Shown here in pieces: positions 40,951 to 49,257 of a DNA stretch of 64,000 nt. The position numbers and the translations under genes were made by a program. Position 1 is the stretch's first letter. Each line of letters begins with the position of its first letter. Source of the DNA: Flavonifractor porci. GTDB taxonomy: Bacteria; Bacillota; Clostridia; Oscillospirales; Oscillospiraceae. The notes beneath the pieces are model-generated. The model did not search any database, was not told where the DNA came from, and saw only the letters and a program-made list of their open reading frames with translations. The stretch lies in contig NZ_JBBHLB010000002.1 in NCBI RefSeq assembly GCF_037572415.1, positions 245,336 to 309,335 on the forward strand, written 5' to 3'.

Positions 40951-42267
40951 ATGCGCTACCACAAGATCTATCCTGCTGCCATCTGTTTTTCTGCATACCT
41001 GATCGCCATTGGTCTGATCCTGGGCGATCCCAGCCAGATCCTGCCTGGATTATGGAAGATCATTCAGACGGAGGATGCCCTCATCACCGATTATGTGAAG
41101 ATCGCGGGCATCGGAGCGGCTTTTGTCAATGCCGCCCTGGTTACTCTCATCAGCCTGGGCATTCTCCACCTGAGTAAAGATCCGCTCAACGGCTATACTC
41201 TGGTGGAGATCGGCCTGATGGCGGGCTTTGCCCTCTTTGGCAAGAACGTGGCCAACATCTGGCCCATTATCTTCGGAACCTTCCTGTATGCCAAGGTCCG
41301 ACGGGAGGAGTTTGGCAAATATGCCTCGGTGTCCCTGCTGGCCACCTCCCTGTCGCCAGTGGTCAGCTATGTGGCCCTGGATAACGGATGGGGCAATATA
41401 TGGTGGGCTATCTTTATTGGCGCCATCATTGGTTTTGTGCTGCCCCCTCTGTCCGCCTATACATACAAGATCCAGAACGGTATGAATCTGTACAACATGG
41501 GCTTTGCCTGCGGCCTGCTGGCTACCATCCTGGTGCCAGTGATGACCTCTCTGGGGGCCAGACCTACCGTAGCGCACCATTGGGCCACCGGATATAACCT
41601 GCAGCTGGGGATCTGCCTGGGCGGTTTGTGCCTGATCCTGATCGTGATGGGTCTGTTTTTCAGTGGGCGGCCTATCTGGGCGGCCTGGGCGGGCTATCGT
41701 CGGCTGCTGCTTACCACCGGCCGTGCCCCCAGCGACTATCTGCGTATGTTTGGCGCGGCTCCAACCCTTATGAATGTGGGCGTTAATGGCCTGATCGGCA
41801 TGACATTTATCCTGGCTACCGGCGGCGACCTGAACGGCCCCACCCTGGGCGGCATCTTCACCATCATGGGCTTTTCCGCATTCGGAAAGCACGCCCGCAA
41901 CATCATCCCCATTATGCTGGGCGTGGTGTTGGGCAGTTTCTGTATGCATTGGAGCATCAATGACAGCGCGGTGCAGCTGGCCCTGCTCTTTGGTACGACC
42001 CTGGCACCTATTTCAGGTTATTTCGGCTGGCCTTTCGGTGTTGTGGCCGGGTTTCTCCACTCCTCGGTGGTACTGCGGGCCGGTACGCCGGTAGAGGGCT
42101 TCAACCTCTACAACAACGGATTTTCCGGCGGCCTGCTGGCCATCGTACTCTATCCCATCATCACCGAGGCGGTGCGGCACCGCAAGCCGGAACTGCAGGA
42201 CGAGGACTACTTCGATGCCTTCGAACACGACTCGCCGGTGATTCCACCTCCCACCAGACGAAAATAG
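40951..42267 (+). CDS. DUF1576 multi-pass membrane protein
   Basis: The 438 residues hold about ten membrane helices and match the DUF1576 family, of unknown function. The protein repeats itself: FGKNVANIWPIIFGTFL (about 93) against FGKHARNIIPIMLGVVL (about 310), LSPVVSYVA against LAPISGYFG, and GMNLYNMGFACGLLA (about 178) against GFNLYNNGFSGGLLA (about 390). This two-fold internal repeat is typical of transporters. GAAAGGGG lies nine bases upstream of the ATG. It follows ribF by 30 bases and might be co-transcribed. Confidence 0.82.
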   Translation: MRYHKIYPAAICFSAYLIAIGLILGDPSQILPGLWKIIQTEDALITDYVKIAGIGAAFVNAALVTLISLGILHLSKDPLNGYTLVEIGLMAGFALFGKNVANIWPIIFGTFLYAKVRREEFGKYASVSLLATSLSPVVSYVALDNGWGNIWWAIFIGAIIGFVLPPLSAYTYKIQNGMNLYNMGFACGLLATILVPVMTSLGARPTVAHHWATGYNLQLGICLGGLCLILIVMGLFFSGRPIWAAWAGYRRLLLTTGRAPSDYLRMFGAAPTLMNVGVNGLIGMTFILATGGDLNGPTLGGIFTIMGFSAFGKHARNIIPIMLGVVLGSFCMHWSINDSAVQLALLFGTTLAPISGYFGWPFGVVAGFLHSSVVLRAGTPVEGFNLYNNGFSGGLLAIVLYPIITEAVRHRKPELQDEDYFDAFEHDSPVIPPPTRRK

Positions 42268-42280
42268 AATCTATAACAGG

Positions 42281-42317
42281 ACAGGACGGGGCACCCATGG
42301 GCGTCCCGTCCTGTTTG
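42281..42317. terminator. Bidirectional terminator
   Basis: ACAGGACGGG pairs with CCCGTCCTGT across a short loop, with TTTGT on the right, between two convergent genes. Confidence 0.8.
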
Positions 42318-42318
42318 T

Positions 42319-43071
42319 CTATCTGAATCTCCGGTGGCTGATACGGATACATTCCAGAGTATAAGATACCTGAAGCACTCCCCAAAGCAGCATGACCACC
42401 AGAATGGGCAGCAGTCCGATATCAGTTACCAGACTTAAAATCACCAGTACGATCCAGATGGCGGCACAGGAGCTATTGGCGACTTTGTAAGCGCGGAAGG
42501 AGGCCTGGCCAATTTGGGCCCGCTCCAGTTCGTCGCAGCTTTCCAGCCACTTCTTCTGGAAATTCACGTCATAGATACTGCCTTGCTTTTCGGGATTCAT
42601 CTGACGGGTCTGATCCACCACCTTCTGTTGCAGAACCATCATGAGACCCATGGATACCAGGAAGCACAGGGCATTTGTCAGGATATCAGCGTAGAGAAAG
42701 CCTGCTGCCAAGAAAAACAAATCCGTCAACACAACCAAGCTGCTCAGCAGCAAGGCATAGCTCAGCTGATCTTCTATCCTTTGGTAGACATTCTCCGATT
42801 CCTGGTCCCAGACGGCGTAATTCTTTTTAGCAGCCCAATATAGGTAAAAACCAGGGATCAGAAGCGCTGCACTGCATACCGGGATAGCCCAGGGGGTGAT
42901 AATGCCCATCAGCCGGTCCAGCCCGGTCCAGATCATATTCAACGCCCCCCGGTCCACTGCCATGGCGCTGAAAAAGCCCGCAACAGCGCCCAGGGCAGCG
43001 GACAGCAGGATTACCAGCAAAAAGAGAGGGAGAGACTTGCGATTGTCCCGCTTTACTGTGTCATTCATCAT
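42319..43071 (-). CDS. DUF3169 membrane protein
   Basis: The 250 residues have about five or six membrane helices (near 10-35, 45-70, 100-120, 125-145, 195-215 and 220-240) and a soluble loop with NPEKQGSIYDVNFQKKWLESCDELE, as in DUF3169 proteins. Function unknown. The gene overlaps the HTH regulator gene; of several close ATGs, 43071 has the best spacing to AGGAGG. Membrane protein plus XRE regulator is a recurrent pair in Firmicutes. Confidence 0.8.
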   Translation of the reverse strand: MMNDTVKRDNRKSLPLFLLVILLSAALGAVAGFFSAMAVDRGALNMIWTGLDRLMGIITPWAIPVCSAALLIPGFYLYWAAKKNYAVWDQESENVYQRIEDQLSYALLLSSLVVLTDLFFLAAGFLYADILTNALCFLVSMGLMMVLQQKVVDQTRQMNPEKQGSIYDVNFQKKWLESCDELERAQIGQASFRAYKVANSSCAAIWIVLVILSLVTDIGLLPILVVMLLWGVLQVSYTLECIRISHRRFR

Positions 43072-43276
43072 GCTCATCCTCCTGATAGGTAAAAATGTCC
43101 TCCACATTCACTCCGCAGAGTTTGGCCAGCTTGAGTGCCAGGGTTACCGATGGGGAATAGTCTCCCCGCTCGATCTGACTGATGGTCTGGCGGGATACCC
43201 CCGCCAGGCGGCCCATCTCCTGTTGATTGACTCCCAGCCTGGCCCGGTACTCCTTGAGTCGGTTATAGAGCGGCAT
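43061..43276 (-). CDS. XRE-family HTH regulator (71 residues)
   Basis: The protein is little more than a helix-turn-helix domain (MPLYNRLKEYRARLGVNQQEMGRLAGVSRQTISQIERGDYSPSVTLALKLAKLCGVNVEDIF in pieces), similar to the short regulators placed before DUF3169-type membrane genes. AGGAGGTG lies before ATG 43276. Inverted repeats around its promoter suggest it represses itself and the membrane gene. Confidence 0.9.
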   Translation of the reverse strand: MPLYNRLKEYRARLGVNQQEMGRLAGVSRQTISQIERGDYSPSVTLALKLAKLCGVNVEDIFTYQEDEHDE

Positions 43277-43314
43277 GGCCACACCTCCTGCTTGACAAAT
43301 ATACACGTCAAAAT

Positions 43315-43363
43315 GACAACTATCCTTTTCAAGGCTAGCATAGCACTGACAAGGATAGTTGTC
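43315..43363 (-). promoter_or_regulatory. Operator-like inverted repeat at the XRE promoter
   Basis: GACAACTATCCTT at 43315-43327 and its perfect complement at 43351-43363 are 13-base arms bracketing the -10 region; one arm contains the -35 element. A further TTGAC..GTCAA dyad lies at about 43291-43310. Binding of the XRE protein here would block transcription. Confidence 0.65.
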
Positions 43364-43365
43364 AA
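43337..43365 (-). promoter_or_regulatory. Sigma-A promoter of the XRE-DUF3169 operon
   Basis: On the minus strand TTGACA and TATGCT are 17 bases apart, 60 bases before the start codon. Confidence 0.78.
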
Positions 43366-43375
43366 GATAAAAATA

Positions 43376-43408
43376 AAACTGCGCCGCGAAAATCGCGGCG
43401 CAGTTTTA
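43376..43408 (-). terminator. Terminator downstream of the SPFH gene
   Basis: AAAACTGCGCCGCGA pairs with TCGCGGCGCAGTTTT, with T runs in both directions, 12 bases after the SPFH stop on the minus strand. Confidence 0.85.
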
Positions 43409-43420
43409 CGTCTGATTGGA

Positions 43421-44347
43421 TCAGGCCTTCTTGCCTCCGTCGGCACCCGACTCAAAGGCGGCCTTGGCGGAGGCGCACAGCCCCGCCAGCCCCTGGATCT
43501 CCGAGGGGATGATGAGCTTGGTGGCCTGGCCGTTGGCCGCAGCCTGGAAGGCCTCCAGGGCCTTGATCTTCAGTACCTGGTCGGTGGGGCTGGCTTCGTT
43601 CAGAAGCTTCAGGGCCTCGGCGGTGGCCTGCTGCACCTTCAGGATGGCCTCGGCTTCGCCCTCGGCCTTCATGATGGCGGCCTGCTTGGCAGCGTCGGCC
43701 CGGAGGATGAGGGACTGCTTTTCACCCTCGGCTACCAGAATCTGGCTCTGCTTCTGGCCCTCGGCCTGGAGGATGGATTCCCGGCGCTCCCGCTCGGCCT
43801 TCATTTGCTTCTCCATAGCGTCCTGAATCTCTCTGGGTGGGATGATGTTCTTCAGCTCTACCCGGTTGACTTTGATGCCCCAGGGGTCGGTGGCCTCATC
43901 CAGGATGGAACGCATCTTGGAGTTAATAATGTCACGGCTGGTGAGAGACTGGTCCAGCTCCAGCTCACCGATGATGTTGCGCAGGGTGGTGGCGGTCAGG
44001 TTCTCAATGGCGCTCATGGGGTGTTCCACGCCGTAGGTATACAGCTTGGCGTCGGTGATCTGAAAGTAGAGCACTGTATCGATCTGCATGGTGACGTTGT
44101 CCTTGGTAATGACGGGCTGAGGGGCGAAATCCACCACCTGCTCCTTGAGGGAGACAACCTTGGCGACCCGTTCCACAAAGGGAAGCTTAAAGTGGACGCC
44201 CACGCCCCATACGGTGTGGAAGGCGCCCATGCGCTCAATGACATAGGCTTTGGACTGCTGAACGATTTTCAGGTTGGCGGCCAGCAGCAGGATGATGAGC
44301 ACGGCCAGAATGATGATGATGATGGGAATGATGGGGATGTTGGGCAT
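43421..44347 (-). CDS. SPFH/stomatin-like membrane protein (QmcA type)
   Basis: The 308 residues start with a hydrophobic anchor (PIIIIILAVLIILLLAANL), then the SPFH/Band 7 domain (VIERMGAFHTVWGVGVHFKLPFVERV; LRNIIGELELDQSLTSRDIIN; WGIKVNRVELKNIIPP) and an Ala/Glu/Gln-rich coiled coil (about 190-260, EGQKQSQILVAEGEKQS). Such proteins form oligomers in membrane microdomains. The NfeD gene lies upstream in the same direction, the usual partner. Confidence 0.92.
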   Translation of the reverse strand: MPNIPIIPIIIIILAVLIILLLAANLKIVQQSKAYVIERMGAFHTVWGVGVHFKLPFVERVAKVVSLKEQVVDFAPQPVITKDNVTMQIDTVLYFQITDAKLYTYGVEHPMSAIENLTATTLRNIIGELELDQSLTSRDIINSKMRSILDEATDPWGIKVNRVELKNIIPPREIQDAMEKQMKAERERRESILQAEGQKQSQILVAEGEKQSLILRADAAKQAAIMKAEGEAEAILKVQQATAEALKLLNEASPTDQVLKIKALEAFQAAANGQATKLIIPSEIQGLAGLCASAKAAFESGADGGKKA

Positions 44348-44382
44348 ACTTCACTCCTCCTTTTCAAACACACAATAGGTAT

Positions 44383-44823
44383 TCAGGCTTGCTTTATGCT
44401 TGTGACAATCAGCTTGACCCCTTCGATCCGCAGGACCCGTACGGGGGTGCCTTCGGGAATGGGCTCATCCGATTCAGTGCGGGCGGTCCAGACCGTACCG
44501 CTCACTGTGACCTGACCCTGGGCGGAGCGGTTGTCAATGGTCTGGGTGACCACACCTTCGGAGCCTACCGCCCGGTCGGCGTTGGTGGCCACCTGCTTGG
44601 GGGTCACATAGCGCTGGGTCAGGGGACGGATCACCAATAGGGTGACCAGAGAGACTACCAGGAATACCGCAAATTGAATCCAGATGTTATCCACAAAAAA
44701 GGATGTAATCAGTGCGGCCAGTGCGCCCAAGGCGAACCACAGGGAAACCAGGGTCACAGTCATTCCCTCCAGAACGGCCAAAACCACCAGTGCCACCAGC
44801 CAGCAAATACTGGGTATGGGCAT
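44383..44823 (-). CDS. NfeD-family membrane protein
   Basis: The 146 residues have three to four N-terminal membrane helices (4-75) and a C-terminal OB-fold (GSEGVVTQTIDNRSAQGQVTVSGTVWTAR; GTPVRVLRIEGVKLIV). NfeD proteins pair with SPFH proteins such as the one downstream, 35 bases away. It is the short form without a serine-protease domain. AGGAGG precedes the ATG. Confidence 0.9.
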   Translation of the reverse strand: MPIPSICWLVALVVLAVLEGMTVTLVSLWFALGALAALITSFFVDNIWIQFAVFLVVSLVTLLVIRPLTQRYVTPKQVATNADRAVGSEGVVTQTIDNRSAQGQVTVSGTVWTARTESDEPIPEGTPVRVLRIEGVKLIVTSIKQA

Positions 44824-44894
44824 AGACGGACCTCCTTTCTTACGCTTATCCTAGCATAATTCTATCAAAAAGGGAAGTGACATTCCGTTACAGT

Positions 44895-44923
44895 TTGCCA
44901 AGCGGAGAGAAATAGGGTATACT
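44895..44923 (+). promoter_or_regulatory. Sigma-A promoter of the THUMP methyltransferase gene
   Basis: TTGCCA and TATACT are 17 bases apart, 32 bases before the ATG. Confidence 0.8.
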
Positions 44924-44955
44924 GGACCAAACGATGCTGTGATAAGGAGCCTGAC

Positions 44956-46086
44956 ATGAAAGAACTGGAATTGCTGATCCCCACCCTGTTTGGCCTGGAG
45001 GGCCTGTGTGCCGAGGAACTGCGCCGGCTGGGCCTGCCGGAGGTAAAGGCGGAGAACGGTCGGGTGGGCTGCAAGGCCTGTCCGGAAGACATTCCCAGAG
45101 TGAATTTGAATCTGCGTACCGGCGAGCGGGTACTGCTGGTGGTGGGGCGGTATCGGGCCGCCGACTTTGAGGCCCTGTTTGAAGGGGCAAAAGCCCTGCC
45201 CTGGGAGGAATTTATCCCCCGGGAAGGAGCATTCCCGGTGAAGGGCCACTCCCTCAACTCCCAGCTCCACGCGGTGCCCGCCATCCAGTCGGTGCTGAAA
45301 AAAGCCCTGGCCGCCCGGCTGGGACAGAAATACGGCATGGATACCCTGCCGGAGACCGGCGCCCTCTATCAGGTCCAGTTTTCTTTGATGCATGATGAGG
45401 TCACCCTGATGCTGGACACCACCGGTGCGGGGCTCCACAAGCGGGGCTACCGGGCAGTGGGCGTAGCCGCGCCCCTGCGGGAGACCCTGGCCGCTGCCAT
45501 GGTGCTCCTCTCCCGCTACCGGGGGAAGGACCCCTTCTGCGACCCCTTCTGCGGCTCAGGCACCATCGCCATCGAGGCCGCCCTCATTGCCAAGAACCGG
45601 GCCCCCGGCCTGAACCGGGCCTTCTCAGCCCAGCGGTGGAAGTGGCTGGACAGCGGACTGTGGCTCCAGGCCGCCGACGAGGCGATGGATAAGGAGTTCC
45701 ACGGCGACTATGACATCTGGGGCGGGGATATCGATCCCAAGGCGGTGGCCATCGCCCGGGACAACGCGGTGAAGGCAGATGTGGAAGATGTGGTCCGCTT
45801 TGAAGTGGCGGATGCTGCCAAGTTTCACCGGGACGCCCCTGCGGGACGGGTGGTCACCAATCCGCCCTACGGAGAGCGCATTCTGGAGAAGCGGGAGGCG
45901 GAGGAACTGTACCGGGCCTTCGGCAAGGCGGTGCGCACCCTGCCGGAGGGGTGGAAGGTGAGTGTGCTCTCCTCCCATACCGAATTTGAGCGGACCTTTG
46001 GCCGGACGGCGGACAAGAAACGAAAGCTGTACAACGGAATGTTGAAATGCGATCTGTTCCAGTACGGCCTTGACAGACGGAGGTAG
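44956..46086 (+). CDS. THUMP-domain class I RNA methyltransferase (RlmL-N/YpsC-like)
   Basis: The 376 residues consist of a ferredoxin-like/THUMP RNA-binding part (1-160, LLIPTLFGLEGLCAEELRRLG) and a Rossmann methyltransferase (CDPFCGSGTIAIEAALIAKN near 195; NPPYGERI near 300). It resembles enzymes making m2G in 23S rRNA; exact target inferred only. AAGGAGCC precedes the ATG. The next, interrupted gene starts three bases after its stop. Confidence 0.9.
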   Translation: MKELELLIPTLFGLEGLCAEELRRLGLPEVKAENGRVGCKACPEDIPRVNLNLRTGERVLLVVGRYRAADFEALFEGAKALPWEEFIPREGAFPVKGHSLNSQLHAVPAIQSVLKKALAARLGQKYGMDTLPETGALYQVQFSLMHDEVTLMLDTTGAGLHKRGYRAVGVAAPLRETLAAAMVLLSRYRGKDPFCDPFCGSGTIAIEAALIAKNRAPGLNRAFSAQRWKWLDSGLWLQAADEAMDKEFHGDYDIWGGDIDPKAVAIARDNAVKADVEDVVRFEVADAAKFHRDAPAGRVVTNPPYGERILEKREAEELYRAFGKAVRTLPEGWKVSVLSSHTEFERTFGRTADKKRKLYNGMLKCDLFQYGLDRRR

Positions 46087-46089
46087 GAC

Positions 46090-47262
46090 ATGAAAAAGAA
46101 GCGGACACTGCGATTGTCCTGTTTGATGCTGGCCCTGTGCCTCATGCTGGGTGGACAGGCCCTGGCCGCCCCCGAGGGGGCCACGGTATGGGGGTACAGC
46201 GAGGGGCTGGCCCAGTGTGAACTGAATGGCAAGTGGGGCTTTGTGGATGCCCAGAAAAAGGTGGTCGTCCCGCTGCAATATGACAGTGTGGTGTCCTTTT
46301 CCCTGGGCCTGGCCGCCGTGAATCTGGACGGTAAACTGGGTGTGATCCGGCCGGATGGTACCTATCTGATCCAGCCGGAGTACGGCACCCTGCTGCCCCT
46401 GGACTGCGGTCTCTATGTAGTGCAGAAAGGCACCCGCTGGGGTGTGGCCAGTATCCTGCCCTTCTCCGATGGACAGGGGGGCACCACCAACCTGCTTTAC
46501 GACCTGATCTATGACAGCGCTACCATCACAGAGCAGGGGGGGACCCGGGTCCTTACCCTGACCAAGGATGGCGAAGTCACCAAGATCCCGGTGTTTGAGC
46601 TGCCCCGAATCCTGGTGGAGAAAGGGGTGCCCTCCGCCCGGTTTTCTCTGACCCGGGGCAAGCTGCCCAATTTCAGCGACGTATCCCCCCGGGATTGGTT
46701 TACGGTTTGGGTGGATATTGCCTATAATGTGGGGCTGACCTCCGGCGTGGGGGGCAACCGGTATGCTCCGGACCAAACCCTGACGGTGGCCGAGGTGCTC
46801 AAGCTGGCCGCCACCATGGAGAGCCGCTACAAGAACGACAGCTTCCATACCAGCAGCTCTACCGGGCCTTACTGGTACTCCGGCGCGGTGAGCTACTGCC
46901 TGGCCAGCGGCATCATTTAGAGCGGCACCTTCAGCCAGCAGGACTACCTGCGTCCTGCTACCCGGCGGGAGATTGCCCAGATCTTTGCGGCCACCAGTCA
47001 GGCCAAGCACATGAAGAATATCAACGATCTGTCCCGAATCAAGACCTCTGTGCCCGATGTAAAGCCGGGCGATCCCGGCGCGGATGCTATTTACAGCCTC
47101 TATGCCAAGGGCGTACTTACCGGAGTGGACAGCAAGCTTACCTTCAATCCAAAGGGAACGGTGACCCGGGCGGAGGCGGCGGCCATCGTGGCCCGCATGG
47201 CCCGGGCGGAACAGCGGCTGACCCTCTGGGGGACATTTAATCCCGGTGTCTTTGCCGCGTAA
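46090..47262 (+). pseudogene. S-layer-homology protein with WG repeats, interrupted by an amber codon
   Basis: The frame is open for 391 codons apart from one TAG at 46918-46920. A signal peptide (MKKKRTLRLSCLMLALCLML.., cut near AQALA/AP) precedes WG-type repeats (LNGKWGFVDAQKKVVVPLQYDSV, partly; KLGVIRPDG; TRWGVASI) to about residue 145. SLH domains follow, FSDVSPRDWFTVWVDIAYNVGLTSG..TLTVAEVLKLAA, GAVSYCLASGII, TAG, SGTFSQQDYLRPATRREIAQIFA, DAIYSLYAKGVLTG..TVTRAEAAAIVARM. No other damage is seen, so the mutation is recent, or the codon is read through, or it is a sequencing error. If not read through, the product lacks its last SLH repeats. Confidence 0.82.
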
Positions 47263-47296
47263 AACAGAGCAGATCAAGAGAGAGAGGAGGGTGCCT

Positions 47297-48244
47297 GTGC
47301 GGCACCTGTTCGTAATGAATCCCCATGCGGGAAAGTTTGACCGCAGCCAGGAGATGCTGGAGAAAATACGCCATATCATGGCCGGACGCCGGGCAGAGTG
47401 GTGGGCGGTACGGACAGAGGGAAGCGGACACGCCACCCGGCTGGTGGCGGAGGCCGCCCGGCAAGGGGACCCGCTGCGGGTGTATGCCTGCGGTGGAGAC
47501 GGTACCCTCAATGAGGTGGTCAACGGCGCGGCCGGACAGAGCCATGTGGCGGTGACCCACTGCCCTATGGGCTCGGGCAACGATTTCCTGCGCATCTTCG
47601 GCCAGGATGCCGGCCGGTTCTGGAAGCTGGAGCAGCTGCTGGATGGGCCGCAGACCGCCATGGACCTGATTGAATGCAACGGTCGGTATTCCCTGAATGT
47701 GTGTTCGGTAGGGTTTGACGCCCGCATCGGGTTTGGGGCTGCCGACTTTAAAAAGCTGCCCCTGGTCAGCGGTACGGCGGCCTATCAGATGTCCGCCCTG
47801 CGCACCATCATCCGGGGGATTCACCTGCCCTATCAGGTGGAGATCGACGGCGAGCCTATGCCGGGGGAACGGTTCACACTGCTGTGTGCCTGCAATGGCC
47901 GGTACTACGGCGGCGGATTCAATCCCAGCCCCACGGCTATGCCCGACGACGGGGTACTGGATTTTATTGTGATCCCGGCGGTATCCCGATTTACAGTTCT
48001 GGCACTGATCAAAAAATTTGCCCGGGGGGAGATCGGGGACATTCCACAGGCCATTCTGCGCCGGGGCCGGACCATGAATGTGCGGTGCGACCGGCTTACC
48101 GCAGTCAATGTGGACGGCGAACTGGTAGAGGGGACCGACCTGTCCATCGGGCTGTCCGATCAGAAGGTGCAGTTTTTCTATCCCGCCGGAGCTACCTGGC
48201 AGGGAGCGCAGACTTGTAAAGAGAAAGCGTGCATGGTAAAATAA
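47297..48244 (+). CDS. Diacylglycerol kinase-family lipid kinase
   Basis: The 315 residues match the YegS/DgkB type: FVMNPHAGK, GGDGTLNEVVNG, MGSGNDFLRIFG and the C-terminal VDGELVEGT. These enzymes phosphorylate diacylglycerol or related lipids for phospholipid and teichoic-acid turnover. The start is GTG 47297, six bases after AGGAGG; an ORF from 47246 overlaps the previous gene and lacks an RBS. Confidence 0.92.
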   Translation: MRHLFVMNPHAGKFDRSQEMLEKIRHIMAGRRAEWWAVRTEGSGHATRLVAEAARQGDPLRVYACGGDGTLNEVVNGAAGQSHVAVTHCPMGSGNDFLRIFGQDAGRFWKLEQLLDGPQTAMDLIECNGRYSLNVCSVGFDARIGFGAADFKKLPLVSGTAAYQMSALRTIIRGIHLPYQVEIDGEPMPGERFTLLCACNGRYYGGGFNPSPTAMPDDGVLDFIVIPAVSRFTVLALIKKFARGEIGDIPQAILRRGRTMNVRCDRLTAVNVDGELVEGTDLSIGLSDQKVQFFYPAGATWQGAQTCKEKACMVK

Positions 48245-48287
48245 AGATGTACAGATATGGGACCAGCCGTTACAAAAGGAGGGGGCT

Positions 48288-48557
48288 ATGTACAGAATCG
48301 TCAAGTGGACCATGGTTGCTTTGAGCGTTCTCTATCTTCCCTATGTCTTTCTAATTCCGTTTCTGGCTGCCCTGCGTACCAGTTTGCTGGCCTGGCTGCT
48401 CTATGTGATTTTTGTGATGGTTACGGTCTTTGTATGCGCCATCAACAGTAAGGCCTGCCGCACGGTGGGGCAGGGCATGGACCTGGACGAAAAGAACAAG
48501 GAAATCATGATCACCCAGGAATTGGAGCGTTCCAAGTATTATTGGACCCAGATGTGA
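48288..48557 (+). CDS. Small two-helix membrane protein, unknown
   Basis: The 89 residues contain two hydrophobic helices (about 8-28 and 33-52) and a polar tail rich in Lys/Glu (DLDEKNKEIMITQELERSKYYW). Not recognised. AAAAGGAGGGGG lies five bases before the ATG, and a terminator follows, so it is very probably expressed. It may be co-transcribed with the lipid kinase 43 bases upstream. Confidence 0.72.
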   Translation: MYRIVKWTMVALSVLYLPYVFLIPFLAALRTSLLAWLLYVIFVMVTVFVCAINSKACRTVGQGMDLDEKNKEIMITQELERSKYYWTQM

Positions 48558-48618
48558 GAAAATGGATTAGCACTCCTCCTGTGAGTTTGTGAACAAAACT
48601 TGAATTTTTCCAAAACCG

Positions 48619-48651
48619 ACCCCCTTTTTTCAAAAAAGGGGGTTGATTTTT
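48619..48651 (+). terminator. Intrinsic terminator before groESL
   Basis: ACCCCCTTTTTT pairs with AAAAAAGGGGGT and ends in TTGATTTTTT; its tail overlaps the groES -35 element. Confidence 0.85.
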
Positions 48652-48671
48652 TGTGCGGAGAGAGGTATTAT
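48643..48671 (+). promoter_or_regulatory. Sigma-A promoter of groESL
   Basis: TTGATT and TATTAT are 17 bases apart, directly upstream of the CIRCE operator. Confidence 0.8.
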
Positions 48672-48682
48672 CATACACGTGG

Positions 48683-48709
48683 TTAGCACTCAGATAAAAT
48701 GAGTGCTAA
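48683..48709 (+). promoter_or_regulatory. CIRCE operator (HrcA binding site)
   Basis: TTAGCACTC, nine bases, GAGTGCTAA: a perfect match to the CIRCE consensus. HrcA bound here represses groESL until heat shock. It covers the expected transcription start region. Confidence 0.97.
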
Positions 48710-48758
48710 CAATTGGATTGGTTAATAAGAAAATGAATCATATAAGGAGGAACCCATT

Positions 48759-49043
48759 ATGAAACTCAAGCCTCTCGCCGACCGTGTGGTCATCAAGCTG
48801 GTCGAGGCCGAAGAAAAGACCAAGAGTGGCATCATCCTGACTGGTTCTGCCAAGGAGAAGCCCGAAGTGGCTCAGGTCATTGAGGTGGGCCCCGGCGGCT
48901 TGGTGGACGGCAAGGAAGTCGTTATGACCGTGAAGGTGGGCGACAAGGTCATCACCAGCAAGTATGCCGGTACTGAGGTGAAGATCGACGGCGAGGAGTA
49001 CACCATCGTTCGTCAGTCTGACATCCTGGCTATCGTGGAGTAA
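48759..49043 (+). CDS. groES: Co-chaperonin GroES
   Basis: The 94 residues form the lid of the GroEL folding chamber: KLKPLADRVVIKLVEAEEKTKSGIILTGSAKEKP in pieces, the mobile loop, and YAGTEVKIDGEEYTIVRQSDILAIVE. AAGGAGG precedes the ATG. First gene of a two-gene operon under HrcA/CIRCE. Confidence 0.97.
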   Translation: MKLKPLADRVVIKLVEAEEKTKSGIILTGSAKEKPEVAQVIEVGPGGLVDGKEVVMTVKVGDKVITSKYAGTEVKIDGEEYTIVRQSDILAIVE

Positions 49044-49257
49044 TTACGTCCAGGAGGGATTGCATCCCCCCTAAACACGAAACCGCCGCGCCGCAGGCGG
49101 CACAGTGGTTTCGATACCCCTCTCGCCTTTGTACACAAAGGCGGTTGCCCGCCGGTGGCGGAGCAAGCATAGGTGTCCTGCGCAGGCGCGTGTCCTGTTC
49201 CGGACAAATTTTGATTTTAATTTCGCTCGGGCGGAATTTGCATGGAGGTAATTCATT
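49044..49257 (+). repeat. Hairpin-rich spacer between groES and groEL, with part of a reversed type A element
   Basis: The 214 bases contain a nine-base perfect hairpin (CGCCTTTGT at 49124-49132), a stem CGAAACC..GGTTTCG around 49078-49113, a direct repeat of GTGTCCTG, and ATTTTAATTTCGCTCGGGCG at about 49214-49233. The last piece resembles the reversed type A element beside its third stem. No echo of groES or groEL was found. groEL keeps a good RBS (GGAGG). Confidence 0.55.

Noticed and set aside
46918..46920. TAG reassigned to an amino acid in this genome
   Set aside because: ylxR uses TAG as a normal stop within this window, and the other in-frame TAG (26740) is in a clearly decayed gene. 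One case is not enough.
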